Source: Phascolomyces articulosus (Eukaryota; Mucoromycota; Mucoromycetes; Mucorales; Lichtheimiaceae). From it: DNA of 64,000 nucleotides. Below are positions 13,142 to 26,018 of this stretch, one piece after another. Position 1 is the first letter of the stretch. Every line of letters starts with the position of its first letter. Both the position numbers and the translations under genes were made by a program. Location: positions 558,001 through 622,000 of the forward strand of contig JAIXMP010000011.1 in the NCBI GenBank assembly GCA_025677815.1. Direction: 5' to 3'. The notes beneath the pieces were generated by a model that saw nothing but the letters and a program-made list of their open reading frames with translations, ran no database searches and had not been told where the DNA came from.

Positions 13142-14383
13142 AGTATATATATATAGGTTGTCAAGAGTTGTATTTGAGAAAAAAAAAAGAAAGGAAAGGG
13201 AAAAGAAGAGAAAGAGAAAGTGAAAAATAAAAACTAATATGCAGAAGTAGATATAATAGTAAAAAAGAGGGACCTTTTTTATGTGTTATTAGGGGCAAAA
13301 AAAAGTATTATTGCGGGCGATCTAATGGCGATCTTGAGATCGTTTTATCTTTTTATTGTTTGGCAACAATGTAAAAAAAAAAAAAGTAAAAAGAGAAAAG
13401 AAACAAGTTATTGAATTATGCTATCCATTGAATTATTATTCACAAGAGTGGAGCAGCTTTTTGTATAAAGTTATTCAATATAAAACAAAAGGTAACATAA
13501 TATACAAATACTATTCACGTAGTGTCATGTCTGTGGCGGGCAAAGAACGCTGGGTTAAATAAGATCAACCCACTCAAGCATATAAGATATTATTACATGT
13601 GGTACGAAAATCGGTGTTTGTTGGACAGCAAGGTCGATCCCTCACAAGGAAAAGTTCACCGTGTTGCATTCCAATTCGGGTGTGGAAACCATTGAGTCTG
13701 AGTAACCTACCAACAAAACTTATTATCACCATGGTAAGCTTCTGATTATTGTTTCCTAGCAACAATCACTTTTTTATATACTGTCCTCCCCCTGAATTGC
13801 CAAGGCAACAATAATAACAATAATATAGTAGATAGACAAGTAAGATGAATAGATGGATAATAATAGAAATAAACTATTTTTTTTTCAAAGGGAGAAGTGT
13901 GGGTGTGAGAAGAACTAGAGATTTCATTTCCCGTAAGATAAAATTGACTTGAAATTATCCTAATATGGTAAAATTTACCCGTATTTTGTACTAAATGGTT
14001 ACACCACTGTACGTAAGTTCATATATTATATTTTAATCGCACAAATAAAAAGCAAAATGGACGTGGTGCTTCCACCTTGCACTGGTTGCACGTAATTTCT
14101 GTTGGCCAACAGTACTTTTTTTTGAACATGGTCACTTTTGAGTTTGAGAGCTGTCTAAATAAAATCTCTATTTAGCTGCTGAAAGACAAGATGTAATATA
14201 ACCGACTAATTATTTTGTTGACCAATTTATTTTCAAAAGCTGGTCAAATTAGCTTAAAAGGGGGTAGATTTTCAAAAATCGGTAAATTGAAAGTGGAATC
14301 ACTGTAATATATATTGTGTGTGTGGAAAGTACTAAAAATGAACAAAGTGTGCACAAAATTATATGTGAAAATTCCATATATCG
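13142..14383. other. intergenic region upstream of the RhoGEF and downstream of the CC2D1-like gene
   Basis: AT-rich DNA with purine tracts (13180-13250). One short minus-strand reading frame preceded by a TATA-like box is listed separately. A hairpin-like GATCT/AGATC arrangement lies at about 13319-13340. Nothing else recognisable was seen. Confidence 0.55.
13574..13732 (-). CDS. short hypothetical ORF (52 aa), possible small gene
   Basis: No family was recognised. The ATG lies in a strong fungal/animal-type context (TTACCATGG). A TATATAAAA-type box (about 13772-13780) lies some 40 nt upstream on the same strand. The peptide (MVIISFVGRLLRLNG start) is less AT-biased than the flanks and contains a Cys-Cys pair and a third Cys near the end. 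It may be a terminal exon, a tiny gene or chance. There is no homologous support. Confidence 0.22.
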   Translation of the reverse strand: MVIISFVGRLLRLNGFHTRIGMQHGELFLVRDRPCCPTNTDFRTTCNNILYA

Positions 14384-17300
14384 TTAGTTTGCTTCTTCAC
14401 CAGCCTGCTGTTCAGCCATCGCCGCTGTGGCTTCATCTATTTCATCTTGCATAATCTTTTTACGTGCCAAAGCTATTTTAGCCAAATCCAAACGATTATG
14501 TTTTTTAAATATCAAAGCAAGTTGTCGATCTCGGTCCATTCGTTTACGAACATTGGAAAGATATGTATCCATGTCAAGAACTCCCGTTTGAACTTGTATC
14601 ACCAACATATTCATCTTGATATCCAATCCTTGTTTTCTATCCATTAAGTCTTCTTTGGTCGTCGTATCCAAGGCTTTACCCGATGTTAAGGCATTATTGG
14701 CAATATTAATTTCATAATCCAATACCATATTCGATATAATACTGTCCGTGCTGTTATTTATAATATATGGTTCATGATGAATGAATTAGTATTTTTTTTT
14801 TGGATGATTCTTTTAAAAATGGACCCAAAAAAAGGAAGCGGAATTATTATTATTATTTTTGCCATTTTAGCGATTCTCTCACCTGTTTAATTCTTCCTCT
14901 GCTTCCTCTAATTCTGTATTCTCTTTAGGTGGTGATGACACAACTTCAGATGATACTGAGGATGATGAAGAGTTCTTTTCAACAGATATGGAAGAACTTG
15001 TAGCATTTGCAGCTGTTGTTGTATTTGTTGTTGTTGCCGCAGGTGAAGGCGTAGGGGTCGATTGTTGTTCGGGGTTCATATTACTTGGCGATGGTGATGA
15101 TGAAATATAAGTCGTCGTAGTAGTCATCAAACCAGAAGCTAACCCAGCAGCTGCTAAAATTTCCCCCGTATTCTTGCCAAATTCATCAATGATGAGCCAT
15201 CGTTCAGAGCGTCTAACGATATCCTCACCTGTGAGAGGTTCACGTAAATTGATCTGAACTTCCAATTTGCCGCCTGTTTTCCGACGACTACCATCCGTCA
15301 ACTAAATATGTATAAATTTTTCTAAAAGAAATTAGTACTTTTTATACACTATATTTTACTTGGTGCTTTACTTGATATAGCAGAGTTCCCTTTTTAAGTA
15401 TATACATTACATCAAATGTGCCTGATATAGATGCCTTGGTTAAGAGTTGATCCATAGGTATCAATATTTTTCCCAAAGAAAGAGGTCGTCGGAATAATCC
15501 ATACGAGTATCGATTATGAAATACTTCAAGTGTAAGGCGTCTTCTTTGAAGATAACGAAGAAAAGCGCGATTGCCTCGAACAATAGGGATTTGTACCGTA
15601 ATGTCAAACTCTAAATTTTGTTTTTGTTCGTATAGGGATAATATTAATAACCGATATCAATACCAATACCGATACCAATGGTATGAATAAGTTTGTGTAT
15701 ATTGTAGTGGAAGGTAGAATGTGTCATATAAAATATACATTTAGTTCCATAAATTAAATATATATATTTTTTTTACCTGGACTAGTGCCTTTTTTCACAG
15801 CCGTCTCGCCTTTACCCAAAGCAGCTTGGGCTGCATTCTCCGGTGGCCATCCACCAAAATCCCATGTCACATAAGGTTCTACTTCGGATGCAATATCCAT
15901 GGATTGTAATTCAATGCCACGAATAATACGTAATTCCATTTGATTCACAGGTATATGATCCAAAATGTTCTTGTATGTATATTCTACATGTTCATAATGC
16001 AACTGAGGTGTGGTGTTTTGATTTTGATCACGACGTGAACGTAGAGAAACCATATCAGCTGTAAATGCTTGTTCCAGTTGTTGAAAATGAGCTTGATTGC
16101 TTCCGGCCAATGTTTTACTACGAGATGCTTGACGTTTGGTATTGGAGGAGGATGCCGCTTGAACGGCAAGATTATGACACACATCGATTTGATATGTTAA
16201 TTGGGATTCTAAATGTTCCAAGGTGGCTGCTGGGCCTCCTGATACTTCCACGTGTTGAATGTGTCGTATTTTGCCATCACCCAAGGTCATGTCTGGTTTG
16301 GATGGTAATTTACGTTGAATACTACCTAAATCATTGGCTTCTCCATTTTTCACTTGAATGCCGACACGTAATAATTCCTTGGATACTTTGACCATTTCTT
16401 TGGCAGCAGTCAAATTACCCAAATCTTTGTAATGATGAGCAGCTTCCTTGTATTCTTTTTGGAGTTGTATAATATCTTGCAGTAATTGTCGTGGATCTAC
16501 TGTCGATGTTGGTGTAGTCGTAGTAGTGTTCTTTGTGGCTGCTACTGGTGGAGGGGATGATGTTACTGATGAAGGGGATCTTGTTCTGGTATCTGTGTCA
16601 CTTGTTTCCTCAAGGGATTTCTTGTTATCATTCTCTTTGGTTGGAGGTAAAGGGGGTGGAGGAGAAGTACGTTGCACATCCTCCATAGGTTCAGCCACAG
16701 ATTTTAATGGTTGAAGTGCTTGTTGTATTTCTATTAATTCATTGTATTTTTGAGCGAGTGCTTTGGATTTCCGTAACAGTTCAACCGCCTTCTTTTTATC
16801 TCCTTGACGTTTAGCTGCCAATGCTTGTTGTTGATATTGTTTAGATTGTCGTTGAAGTTCCTCAACATCTGGCTCCTCTTCCTCCTCCTCTCTTTCCACA
16901 GGTGGATGTGTATCCATAGCATCATCTTCATCTGGTACTGTCTCAATGGTCGTCGGCTTCATGGTAGTAAGCTGCATATGTACCAGCTCCTCTTGTTGCT
17001 GCACTGGTGGTTCGGATACTTCTAGTAGTGGGGAGGGTGCATCCAAAAGATAATTTGTAGCTCGTTCAGCATTTCCATCATATATAGCAAGTGCATTTTC
17101 AGCTTGTTGTTGTGTAAATCCCATGTTCATGAGCTGTACTGCTGTTTCGCAGGGAGGATTTTTCTGCTGTTGTTGAGCTTGCTTTTGTTGTTGGGGTTGT
17201 TGTTCCATAGCATAATCATGATTGTCCTCCATTCCTTGACCTGCATCCTCCGTTAAAGCTGATAGCTCTTTCTAATCACGATTTCATTTTTAGTTCCTTA

Positions 17301-17858
17301 TATCCTTCCTCAAAAAAAAAAAAGCTATGATCACTTACGAGTAAAGTTGGATCAGAAAAATCAGCTTCATTCAACTCCACTTCCACATCATCCTCTCCAC
17401 CTTGAGCAAGTGCTGCATAACTATCCAAATCCAGATTTTCAATATCCCCTCGCTGTTTTCTCTGTTCCAATTGGCGTCGACGTTGTTCTTGCACTTTCTG
17501 TTGCTGTGCTTTGGCTTTAGCTTTTTGTTCGGCAGCAGCTTTTGCGTTCGCGTTACCACTCGAGGATGTCAACTCTTGCAATTGTCGCTATTCAAAAAAT
17601 AGAATAAAATGAGATTCAGGGTTTTTTTTAATAAGAGATATTGAAGATTAAGTGATAACGAAAGGGAGAAGGGCTGGGCCTAATGGAAGTGTATGTTTGT
17701 TTGAATATATTTACAAGTAATTCAGGGTCATTCAAATCTGTGTCGTCATGGTCGTCATGACTTGAATCGGGTAAAGGGCTATTCAATAATTCGTCCAAAT
17801 CACCAATATCAAATTGTTGTTGCTTTTGCTGACTATTTGTACGTTTTCCACCAAACAT
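14384..17858 (-). CDS. CC2D1/Lgd-type protein with UBA, DM14 repeats and C2 domain
   Basis: Members of this family (animal CC2D1A/B, Drosophila Lgd) bind the ESCRT-III subunit Shrub/CHMP4 through DM14 repeats and act in endosomal sorting. Six exons join in phase: 17715-17858, 17339-17587, 15777-17271, 15372-15610, 14883-15301, 14384-14750, giving 970 aa. Acidic N-terminus; Ala/Lys/Gln/Arg-rich helix (exon 2); UBA domain about residues 170-210 (AVQLMNMGFTQQQAENALA); DM14-like units near 272-310 (QALAAKRQGDKKKAVELLRK) and 390-440 (HHYKDLGNLTAAKEMVKVSK). A C2 domain starts around 575 (LRIIRGIEL), continuing with FDITVQIPIVRGN, RLTLEVFHNR and TDGSRRKTGGKLEVQINLRE. A C-terminal helical segment runs from about 850 to the end. 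Pro/Ser/Thr-rich linkers separate the modules. The UBA is notable because animal CC2D1 proteins are not usually described with one. The ATG at 17858 is the first in frame and is followed by FGGKRTN. Confidence 0.87.
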
Positions 17859-18996
17859 GCTGGTCTTTTATATTTTATTGTGTCTTGTTGTGTTATCGAG
17901 AATTCCAGGGTATATATAAGTAGCAAAAAACGAAAACTCGAAAAAAAAAGTTCGGTACAAACAGTTCCAGAGCCAAATTTCTGAGTTATCCTGCCTGATT
18001 TTTACTTTCTGTTTTTTACAGATTATGCAGCTATGAGAAATGTAGTCTTGGCTGTATCCTTGGCAGCACAGAATCAGTGCGCGACTAGTGCGTATGGAAG
18101 ACCAAACGAAAAATGAAAACCATGATTAATATGCTTAAAAAACAAAGCATAAAATGATTGTATATATTCAACAAAAATATATTGTATATGCAAAATGAGA
18201 TATGGTTTATTATTATTTACTGATTGTTATCATAAAATAATAATGGTAATGCAATGATTGTTGTTGTTGTTGTTGTTGGTTGTGGTAGTGGCGATAGTAA
18301 TAATTGTAATTTGGTAAAGACAAAGGATGATGATACTCAATTTTAATTATAAGAAGAGGCAGTATAAGGACGAAGAACAATATGGGCCGTATGTTGCATC
18401 ACGTGGTATGATATTTTGTAGGTGTGTACCTGTGTCGTTTGTTGATGTGCTTGAGTGTTGGTTGTAAGTACTTAGAGCATATCGTAATGAAGTGCCAATG
18501 GCACTGGAAAGAGAGATAGTGGCAGAAATGGGAATCTGTGGTATTAACTCCGTACTCGTATTAAAATATATTTGTGATAAAAGGCAATAATAAATATGGT
18601 TTTACTTATTCTTTGAACAAAAACATTCATATAACATGTATAAAAGCATGGTATATGAGATACTATATAGGTTCTGGTTTATTCATCCAAAATTTAGATT
18701 GCCTGAGCCATACAAGGCTGAATGGTAAGGAATTACCTAACTTCTTTCTTTGACAATTAATAAATTTATTATAATTATCATTATATTTATACGCTCTTTG
18801 ATAACGGTGCTAATCAATAGAATATACCTTGGCAATAAAAAGATCTTTATCTGTAGTTAGGTCGATAGTAACACGAAAATGAGGCTGTGTCTTTGTCAAT
18901 TTTTAATATTTCTTCTTTGAACGCCGTGTTTTGTATACCTTGTAATATATTTTTCTCTTTTCTTTTCATTCATCCTCTCCCTCTCTACTGAACCCA
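17859..18996. other. divergent intergenic region (CC2D1-like gene / F-box gene 1)
   Basis: Likely contains both promoters. It holds a GTT trinucleotide run (about 18259-18280), and a short ATG frame at about 18034 encoding 27 residues with a signal-peptide-like start, which is not supported as a gene. A pyrimidine-rich tract (about 18951-18990) precedes the F-box start codon, as is common just upstream of fungal start sites. Confidence 0.5.
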
Positions 18997-21197
18997 ATGA
19001 CAAGCACAATCTCAATTCCCATTGCAAGTCCATCAGATGATCAAAAGTTTCTTGATCCATTACCCAATGAGATTATACAAACCATTGTTTCTTACCTCAC
19101 TCGATCCGATTGCATGCAATATATGCGAGTATGCCGTTCCTGGTACGATACGGTACCTCAGTATTTCAAAGAACATTGGTCCAGCCTGAAACTACTTAGA
19201 CATGATGTTTATTCAAGTAATAACCTTTGGTTACGATGTATCGATGGTGGAAGTCATATAAAACAAGTTGCATTTGAATGGTTTCACAAGCAACATGAGA
19301 TAGATCGAATCATGAAACTTTTGTTTGTAAAAGATTGTCAAAATATTGAAGCACTAGGTATAAGAGTATCCCTCTTATTTGTTTTTTTTCCTACTTTACA
19401 TTTATCACAAAAAACTCATATACTTTGTATTACCTATATCTAGAATTTTATCGCTGTAGTGTACGTGATAACACTGGCTTATTACTATTATTACAACATC
19501 AACAATTATCTCATTTAACGGAACTTAAGCTAACTCATCATTTCGCTAATGTTCCGTTCCTACTCCTCTTGAAAGCATGTCCGAAGCTTACTCATTTTAC
19601 CTTCACATCATCAGAAACAGCTTACAGTAATAACGTGTATGACCAAGAGCCTGACATGAACGCTACCACATTACCACCATCATTACCATCACTCACCACG
19701 AAACTTGCTCCACAATTACCCGATGTACACCAATACCATTCTATATCATTTCCTCAGTTGACCTATTTGAACCTTGATGTCATTTTGGATAAGCATCTAC
19801 GATTAGAACCTGTATTACGCAAATGTCCCAACCTTCGTTACTTTTTATATTTGAATGAAAATATTGAAAAGCATCCAAGGTATATTGCCACGTATCATAC
19901 GAACATTGTTCATCTTGACGATCTCCTTTTGAAATGGTGCAAAAAACTGGTCTTTCTTCAAATTAATTCACCACCTTCATCATCATTATCACAGATTGCT
20001 CATCCCAATCCATGGGGATGGCAGCCAGATTATCTTCAATTCGAAGACATCGTCATCAATAGCAACAAAAAAACACCACTAGATGATGAGAATAATAAAG
20101 AAACAAAAGATACAGGGATTGTTCGTTACTTGCTTATTAGTGAAGCACAAGGGTTCGGACCATCTCAGGTGACCCCACATTTTATCCGTAATCATAATAC
20201 ACTCGAATATTTATTCATTGGATGTGGCGAGCGACAACGGTTCCGAAATAATCTAATGGTGAATTGGTCATCCATGTTTATAAGATGTAATCGTGAAAAG
20301 ATTATATTCCCCCATTTACACACATTGATTTTTGATGGTATCTTATTTGAGAATGTTCCCTTTCTTGCTATTCTTCGACAGTGCCCCACATTAGAGCATT
20401 TGACGGTCAAGACCTTGAACCTCCCATTGAATTTATTGCAAATTTTTCAACATGGTCTAATCCAATTAAAACAATTACATCTACATACTGTTAAATTAAT
20501 ACAACCTTTGGAAGATCAACAACAACCAAGAAGAATTAACGCGAATCAATCACCCTTGTATCGCCAATTTGTGAATCTGAATACTCGTGGGTGCCTGATT
20601 GAGCGTATACGTCTCTATGAAGTGCAGAACCTGTCGAATACAATGTTACAAGGAATTGCCCAATTGAGTACACTTAGGCATCTCGATATTACATTTTATT
20701 ATCCATATAGACGTGGTACTAGTAGCAGCAATAATAATATTACTTATACTATTAGCAATAATAATGATGATTCCAATGATGAAGAAGAGGAGGATAATGA
20801 TGAAATGTACCAATTTGCAGAAAAGCTCAGCGCAACAAAGATTGAAACCCTAACTCTGGCCAGAGTCGCTTCGATTTCGTACAAAACGCTTGTTGCATTT
20901 GGTCATCTTTGTCATCTGAAAAGCCTCAATATATCAAGAGTAGATCGGTATGACAAGTTGCATATCCATGGCCCCGGTTTGGTGCAGATGATGAATAAGA
21001 CCCAAAGTTTACAAGATGTCTTGCTAAAAAATGTGGTTCTTACTGATTTTGGTGTTTATGGTAAAAATAATGATACTGCAATAGAGTTTCTTGACCAAGA
21101 AATACATCAATATAAAGTGATGAAAAAGCCATCTGGTTCAAAAAGAGTAAAGCTAAATAATATTATTATAATGCCATTAGAATCTACTTTGAGCTAA
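18997..21197 (+). CDS. F-box protein with leucine-rich repeat-like region (paralogue 1)
   Basis: Probable substrate-recognition subunit of an SCF (Skp1-cullin-F-box) ubiquitin ligase. Two exons, 18997-19357 and 19444-21197, encode 704 aa. The F-box lies at about residues 20-62 (LDPLPNEIIQTIVSYLTRSD, then CRSWYDTVP and HW). The remainder is made of irregular leucine-rich units typical of fungal FBXL-like proteins (for example LTELKLTHH, PQLTYLNLDVIL, HLKSLNISRV), with low-complexity inserts rich in Asn, Asp and Glu near residue 570-590. The single intron falls in phase 1 just after an Ala-Leu codon pair, at the same place as in paralogue 2 downstream. The substrate is unknown. Confidence 0.85.
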
Positions 21198-23742
21198 TGT
21201 AGCCAGCATAATAGCTGTAGTAACTTCGCTTTTGATTTTTATTAATAAAACGTTTGTATTAATGTAATAATAGTATATTATGACGTTTCTTCTCGCATAA
21301 ATAAAATCTTTTGTTTGTGCATGTCTTATCCGACCATATAAACATATAACAAAACGCCTTATTTGATTGATTATTAAATTACAATAATTATTTATTTACC
21401 TTTACGTTGCACAGGAATTTCTTATTTATTATTCCTTGTGCTGGTTACACCCAAAGAATACTTTATATGTGAATAGACAACACTTAATTTTAAAATTTAA
21501 TAAACTGATCGATATTTTTGAACCTCATTGACTTCTTATCGTCTCTCTATTATTTGATTGGTTGATTGAATATTTAAGTACATACCTACTGCTCGAAGAT
21601 GCATTTCAAAGACACGTAGCACAAGATGACGAGAGAATATCCGTATTGCATCCACCTCTTCCTCAATTACAATCAATATTACTAATATAATCATGATTTA
21701 CATTGAGCTTTGACAATCTAGCTTTCCTACGTCTGTTTGTTAAATCTACTAGGTATACTCTGATATAAAATATTAAAAAGGTAATATGCATATTATCAAC
21801 AATGAGCGGCCTGTTTTTAGAAAAATGATGAAACTCAATTCATCTAGACCATGCACCAGCCCGTGTTTGGTTCGTTGTGCATTTGTTTCTTCATGATACA
21901 TATTTTTTTATTTGCCCTAATTCAACTGGTTCTAGGAAATGAAGGGTACTACATAGCATCTGATATTACCTCTCTTTCATTAGCAATACATGTCTAATTT
22001 TTATATAATGGTAATATCTCCAGTATTCAGAATGCTATTAAAATATCAAGGTAAGTCTTACTATTGATGTATATTCTTTAAACATTTCAACTGAATTATT
22101 TTCCATGATATACGAAAATGGATAAATACATTTATAACCACTGATTTATGGTAGTATTATAATACCCACAGGGTTGCTCATTTGTCATTTTCATTTAAAA
22201 TAGAAACTACAGAAAAGAAGATATGTAAAAATGAATGAGGCAAAAAGAGAAAGAAGTACATAACAAAAAACAAAAAGGAATAAATAATCCATTAAGAAAA
22301 AGGTCCCATACTTCATGAAACAAAACAAAAAAGTAATTATATAAAGTTGTATGCGATACCAAAAACTCATAAAACCATACAAGGGCCATTCTGTATTAAA
22401 AAACTAATATTTACCAGCGAGATAAAACTCGATGTCACATTGTATCCTGAAATCAAAGAACTTTATCAAAAGCTTACTTTCGCTCCATTGTACTACCAAT
22501 ACACTACATTTGGCAATGTTCTGCAAAGCGGCATGGGGCAAAGATGATACTAAATATACCATTGCAGTCCAAGCTGTTAGTACGTAAGTAGTAGGCTGTC
22601 CGACCAATACATTACCAGTTCAAGAGTTTTTGGCGCGGTGGGTACATTAACTAATTTAATCTAGCATCTTTCTCTATAAGGTACATATGTATCATTTTTT
22701 TATGTACAGTAGAATGCAAAATAATATTCTATTCATTTATCAAACTTGGACAATTGGATATTCTAAATTTATTTGAAAATCTTCCATGCATAATATCACA
22801 GTTGGATACATTTTCATTGATCACCCATACATATAATAATACAATTTGCATTAAGAGGGGACAAGATGACGGAGTAATAATATTTATTAGAAGACTAAGC
22901 ATATCCCCATCGCAACTCTTTGATGTGCTTCATACTGATAGTGATTTCTATTTTTATTAATACATTTATATATGACTAGAGTTGGAAAACACATGTACGA
23001 TTAATTTAATGCTGTAGAAGGTAAGTTGGTTGAACCAAGGGCAATTTCAACCCCCTCCTTTTGATTGGATAAACCATTTTTGTTGAAAATGTTTGAGGTT
23101 GCCATATATTGACATTGGTTTTACTTTCTGTATGGAATCAGACTTGTCAAGCAAATAAAAAATGTTCAACTTTACAGTTTATAAACGTCAAAAAAGTGAT
23201 GAAAATGACAGAGAGAAGGGTGGTGATGATAACCCCCCTTACGGTTTGAAAGATTAATTTCCAACGTTCAATACCCCAAGCGTTAAGTACACGTGTATGT
23301 ATTAATACCCTAATCCAATTAATGCTTATTATATGGAGCATATCTGACATTATTCATACTTTTTTGTTATTTTTTCTCTGGTAATATTTTACGAAATTGA
23401 TGGTAGCAGAGAACGAATATATCATTCTGTATACAGGTTTATATAGGTATAACACGTAATTCTGTTGGAGAAAAGCACAAACATTTTCTAGCTTCAATTA
23501 AACTTTGGTAGTTCGCTAAATTCATCACTAAGCCCTTGTGTACCTTGCGAATTGCTACACAGAGTTCGCTGAACTGGGAAAAGAATATGTTTATGCAGCT
23601 TAAATCTTAAAAGGAACGGGGTCACATACTTCTTTACTCTTTTTCCTATTATTATTAGTTATTATTGTATTTTATTATCTGGCTATTGTGGTCTATATTA
23701 TCAAGATAAAAAAAAAGTAGTAGAAAAATAATAAATTCTATA
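21198..23742. other. 2.5-kb intergenic region between F-box paralogues, with possible decayed coding fragments
   Basis: AATAAA at 21244-21249 probably serves the upstream gene. No intact gene was seen. Two stretches read as protein-like but are broken: plus strand about 21594-21690, and minus strand about 22404-22610. Such fragments could be remnants of a decayed gene. The final 200 nt is AT-rich promoter-like sequence ahead of paralogue 2. Confidence 0.5.
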
Positions 23743-26018
23743 ATGACAGAATCCTTGGTCAATCCTTTGGCAAACACCATCAACCATGGCAAAGATCGGT
23801 CATTAGATCAACTTGGATTACTTTCGCTACCCACTGATCTTATACTTGTTATATTCACTCATCTCACCAGATCAGATGTGTTAACTAGCATGGCAGTGTC
23901 CCGTTCTTGGTATAACAACGTACCACAGTATTCGCAACATTTATGGACCCACTTAAAGCTCCACAAACTTAAGTACTATAAAAACAATCATCGTTGGAAA
24001 CGGTGCCTTGGTGACCATGTAAAAAATGTTATTTTTGATACGATCCACGAAGAACATCAAATCTTAGATGTAATGAATATATTATATGATAATGGATGTC
24101 ATGCTATTAAATATCTAGGTAAATTATTTTATGAAGCGCAGAAATCAATTGTTGAAGAAGACAATATATATATATATATATATATATATCATGGGGGTGC
24201 TGCTGTATGGGTTCTACGTAACATGACAGGACATAAACCAGCAAGCATGTTTGTTTGTTATAAATATTAATGTAATGAAATAACATAAATTCGCTTTTTT
24301 TTTTTTTAGAATTTATCAATTGCAGCGTCTTTTCAAATGAAAAATACCTTTTTTTGCAACGACTTGAACAGCTTACAGGGCAATTATTGGAATTGAAATT
24401 TATCCGACACTCGACAAACCTACCCTTTATCCGTATTTTGGAGAAGTGTCCACAACTGAATCGATTCACATTTATACCAACAGGAGATGCTTATAAGGAT
24501 TTTTTATACGATACAGAACCCACTATCCCTGACGAGCAGCTCAGAAATGAATTTGCGTTATCTCAACAACAACTTGTGTTTCAATCACTTACCTATTTAT
24601 GTTTGGATGTATACATGCATAAACAACGGCTCGAGTGGATCGTTAAAAAATGCCCCATGTTACGCCATCTTATTTGTACAACGGGATTATTGGGTGTTCA
24701 CCAAGGATTCTCTATTATTCCTGATTATAATACCAATATTATTGATCTCACCATGCTTTTTAACCATTGGTGCCCAAACCTGACATTTCTACAAAGTAAC
24801 TGCGATTGTTTTACAAAGTATCGACAAGATTGGTCAGAATGCATAGAGGATGATGATAGAGAAAGAAAAAAAGGACAAAGAGGAATACACGGAGAAGGAA
24901 AGACAAGATTGGATAACAACGAGGTAGCAATATCACATTCGCAACAATTAGAGTATCGGCAGGGATCAAATGGACTTCGTTATTTGTATACATGTGAAGC
25001 CCAAAATTACGGACCCTCTGAAATTTCACCTTATGTTATCCAACATGCCGATACATTGGAATCCTTACTTTTACACGGAAGATATTACCATTCAACACTC
25101 GATGCCGCACGCGAAGATTGGTCACCTATTTTTGATGAACTTGTACTGCCTCAAATTCGAAGATTGGAATGCTGTGGGATACTGATCAATACCTCTTCAT
25201 TGACTTTACTTTTGGATCGGTCCCCGAGTCTCGAAAAACTCGCCATTGATATAAAGGACCTCAATCTCCATTTATCCAGAACACTCAAAGGGCTAAGTCA
25301 ACTAACCCATTTGTATCTTTCCAATACGAATTTGGTATTCGACATCATTGGAGGGGATAGCAGCATCAATGGGACCACTTATCATCATGACGATTCAAAT
25401 GTATCTACACAATTATTTGAGGATTTGGCAAGACATGGATCGAAATTACAAGTAATAGAATTCGATTCGATGCCACGACCTGCCTCAGATCAGCTCTTAC
25501 AAGCCATGGCTCATCTCTATACTTTGAAAATGCTACGGATTGAAATCAATGGTGATCTATTATCAGACCAGGGATTCACTCGTTTTGCCGAACTTCTGGC
25601 CCAAAATACAGCCATTGAATTCCTAGAGCTTAGATATATTTCCTATGCCTCCCGATCCACGTTAGAAGCTTTAGCTAGATTACAACATTTGAAGACATTA
25701 CGTTTGCTAAGCCCGCGTGGTGTGGGGATGCCATTTTATGCTGATGGTACTGGGTTATCCCGATTGCTACGACGGAGTATCAGTTTGAAGGATATGTTCT
25801 TTGACAGTATTCGATTGTTTGATCCACCAGACAGTATCAAGAGTATGTTGAAACGACAAGTACTCAAATATGAATTAAAAGATGTAGGGGATTATTTTGT
25901 TGATTTTATGCAAGTTGAGAATTATGTGACTCTTGGCCGTATCGATGGCGATCATAACCGTATCGCCGCCACAACAACAGAATCACCCCCCACAATAGCA
26001 GCTGGACTTGTAGAATAA
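23743..26018 (+). CDS. F-box protein with leucine-rich repeat-like region (paralogue 2)
   Basis: Tandem paralogue of the preceding F-box gene and a probable SCF adaptor. Exons 23743-24118 and 24310-26018 encode 694 aa. The F-box is at about residues 25-70 (LSLPTDLILVIFTHLTRSDV, then SRSWYNNVPQYS and LW). The body repeats the pattern of paralogue 1 in the same order: LLELKFIRHSTNLPF, FQSLTYLCLDVYM, RLEWIVKKCPMLRHLI, NGLRYLYTCEAQNYGPSEIS. The intron is at the identical phase-1 position after a Leu codon and contains a TA dinucleotide run followed by a long T-tract before TAG. A hydrophilic charged insert at about residues 285-315 differs from the sister copy. Both genes lie on the plus strand, 2.5 kb apart, consistent with an old local duplication. 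Confidence 0.85.
24161..24188. repeat. TA dinucleotide microsatellite inside an intron
   Basis: An uninterrupted run of alternating T and A lies within the single intron of F-box paralogue 2. It is likely length-variable between strains; no function is implied. Confidence 0.9.

Noticed and set aside
13600..13680. Possible tRNA (a GGTCGATCCC-like T-arm match)
   Set aside because: No matching acceptor stem, A box or anticodon arm could be folded.
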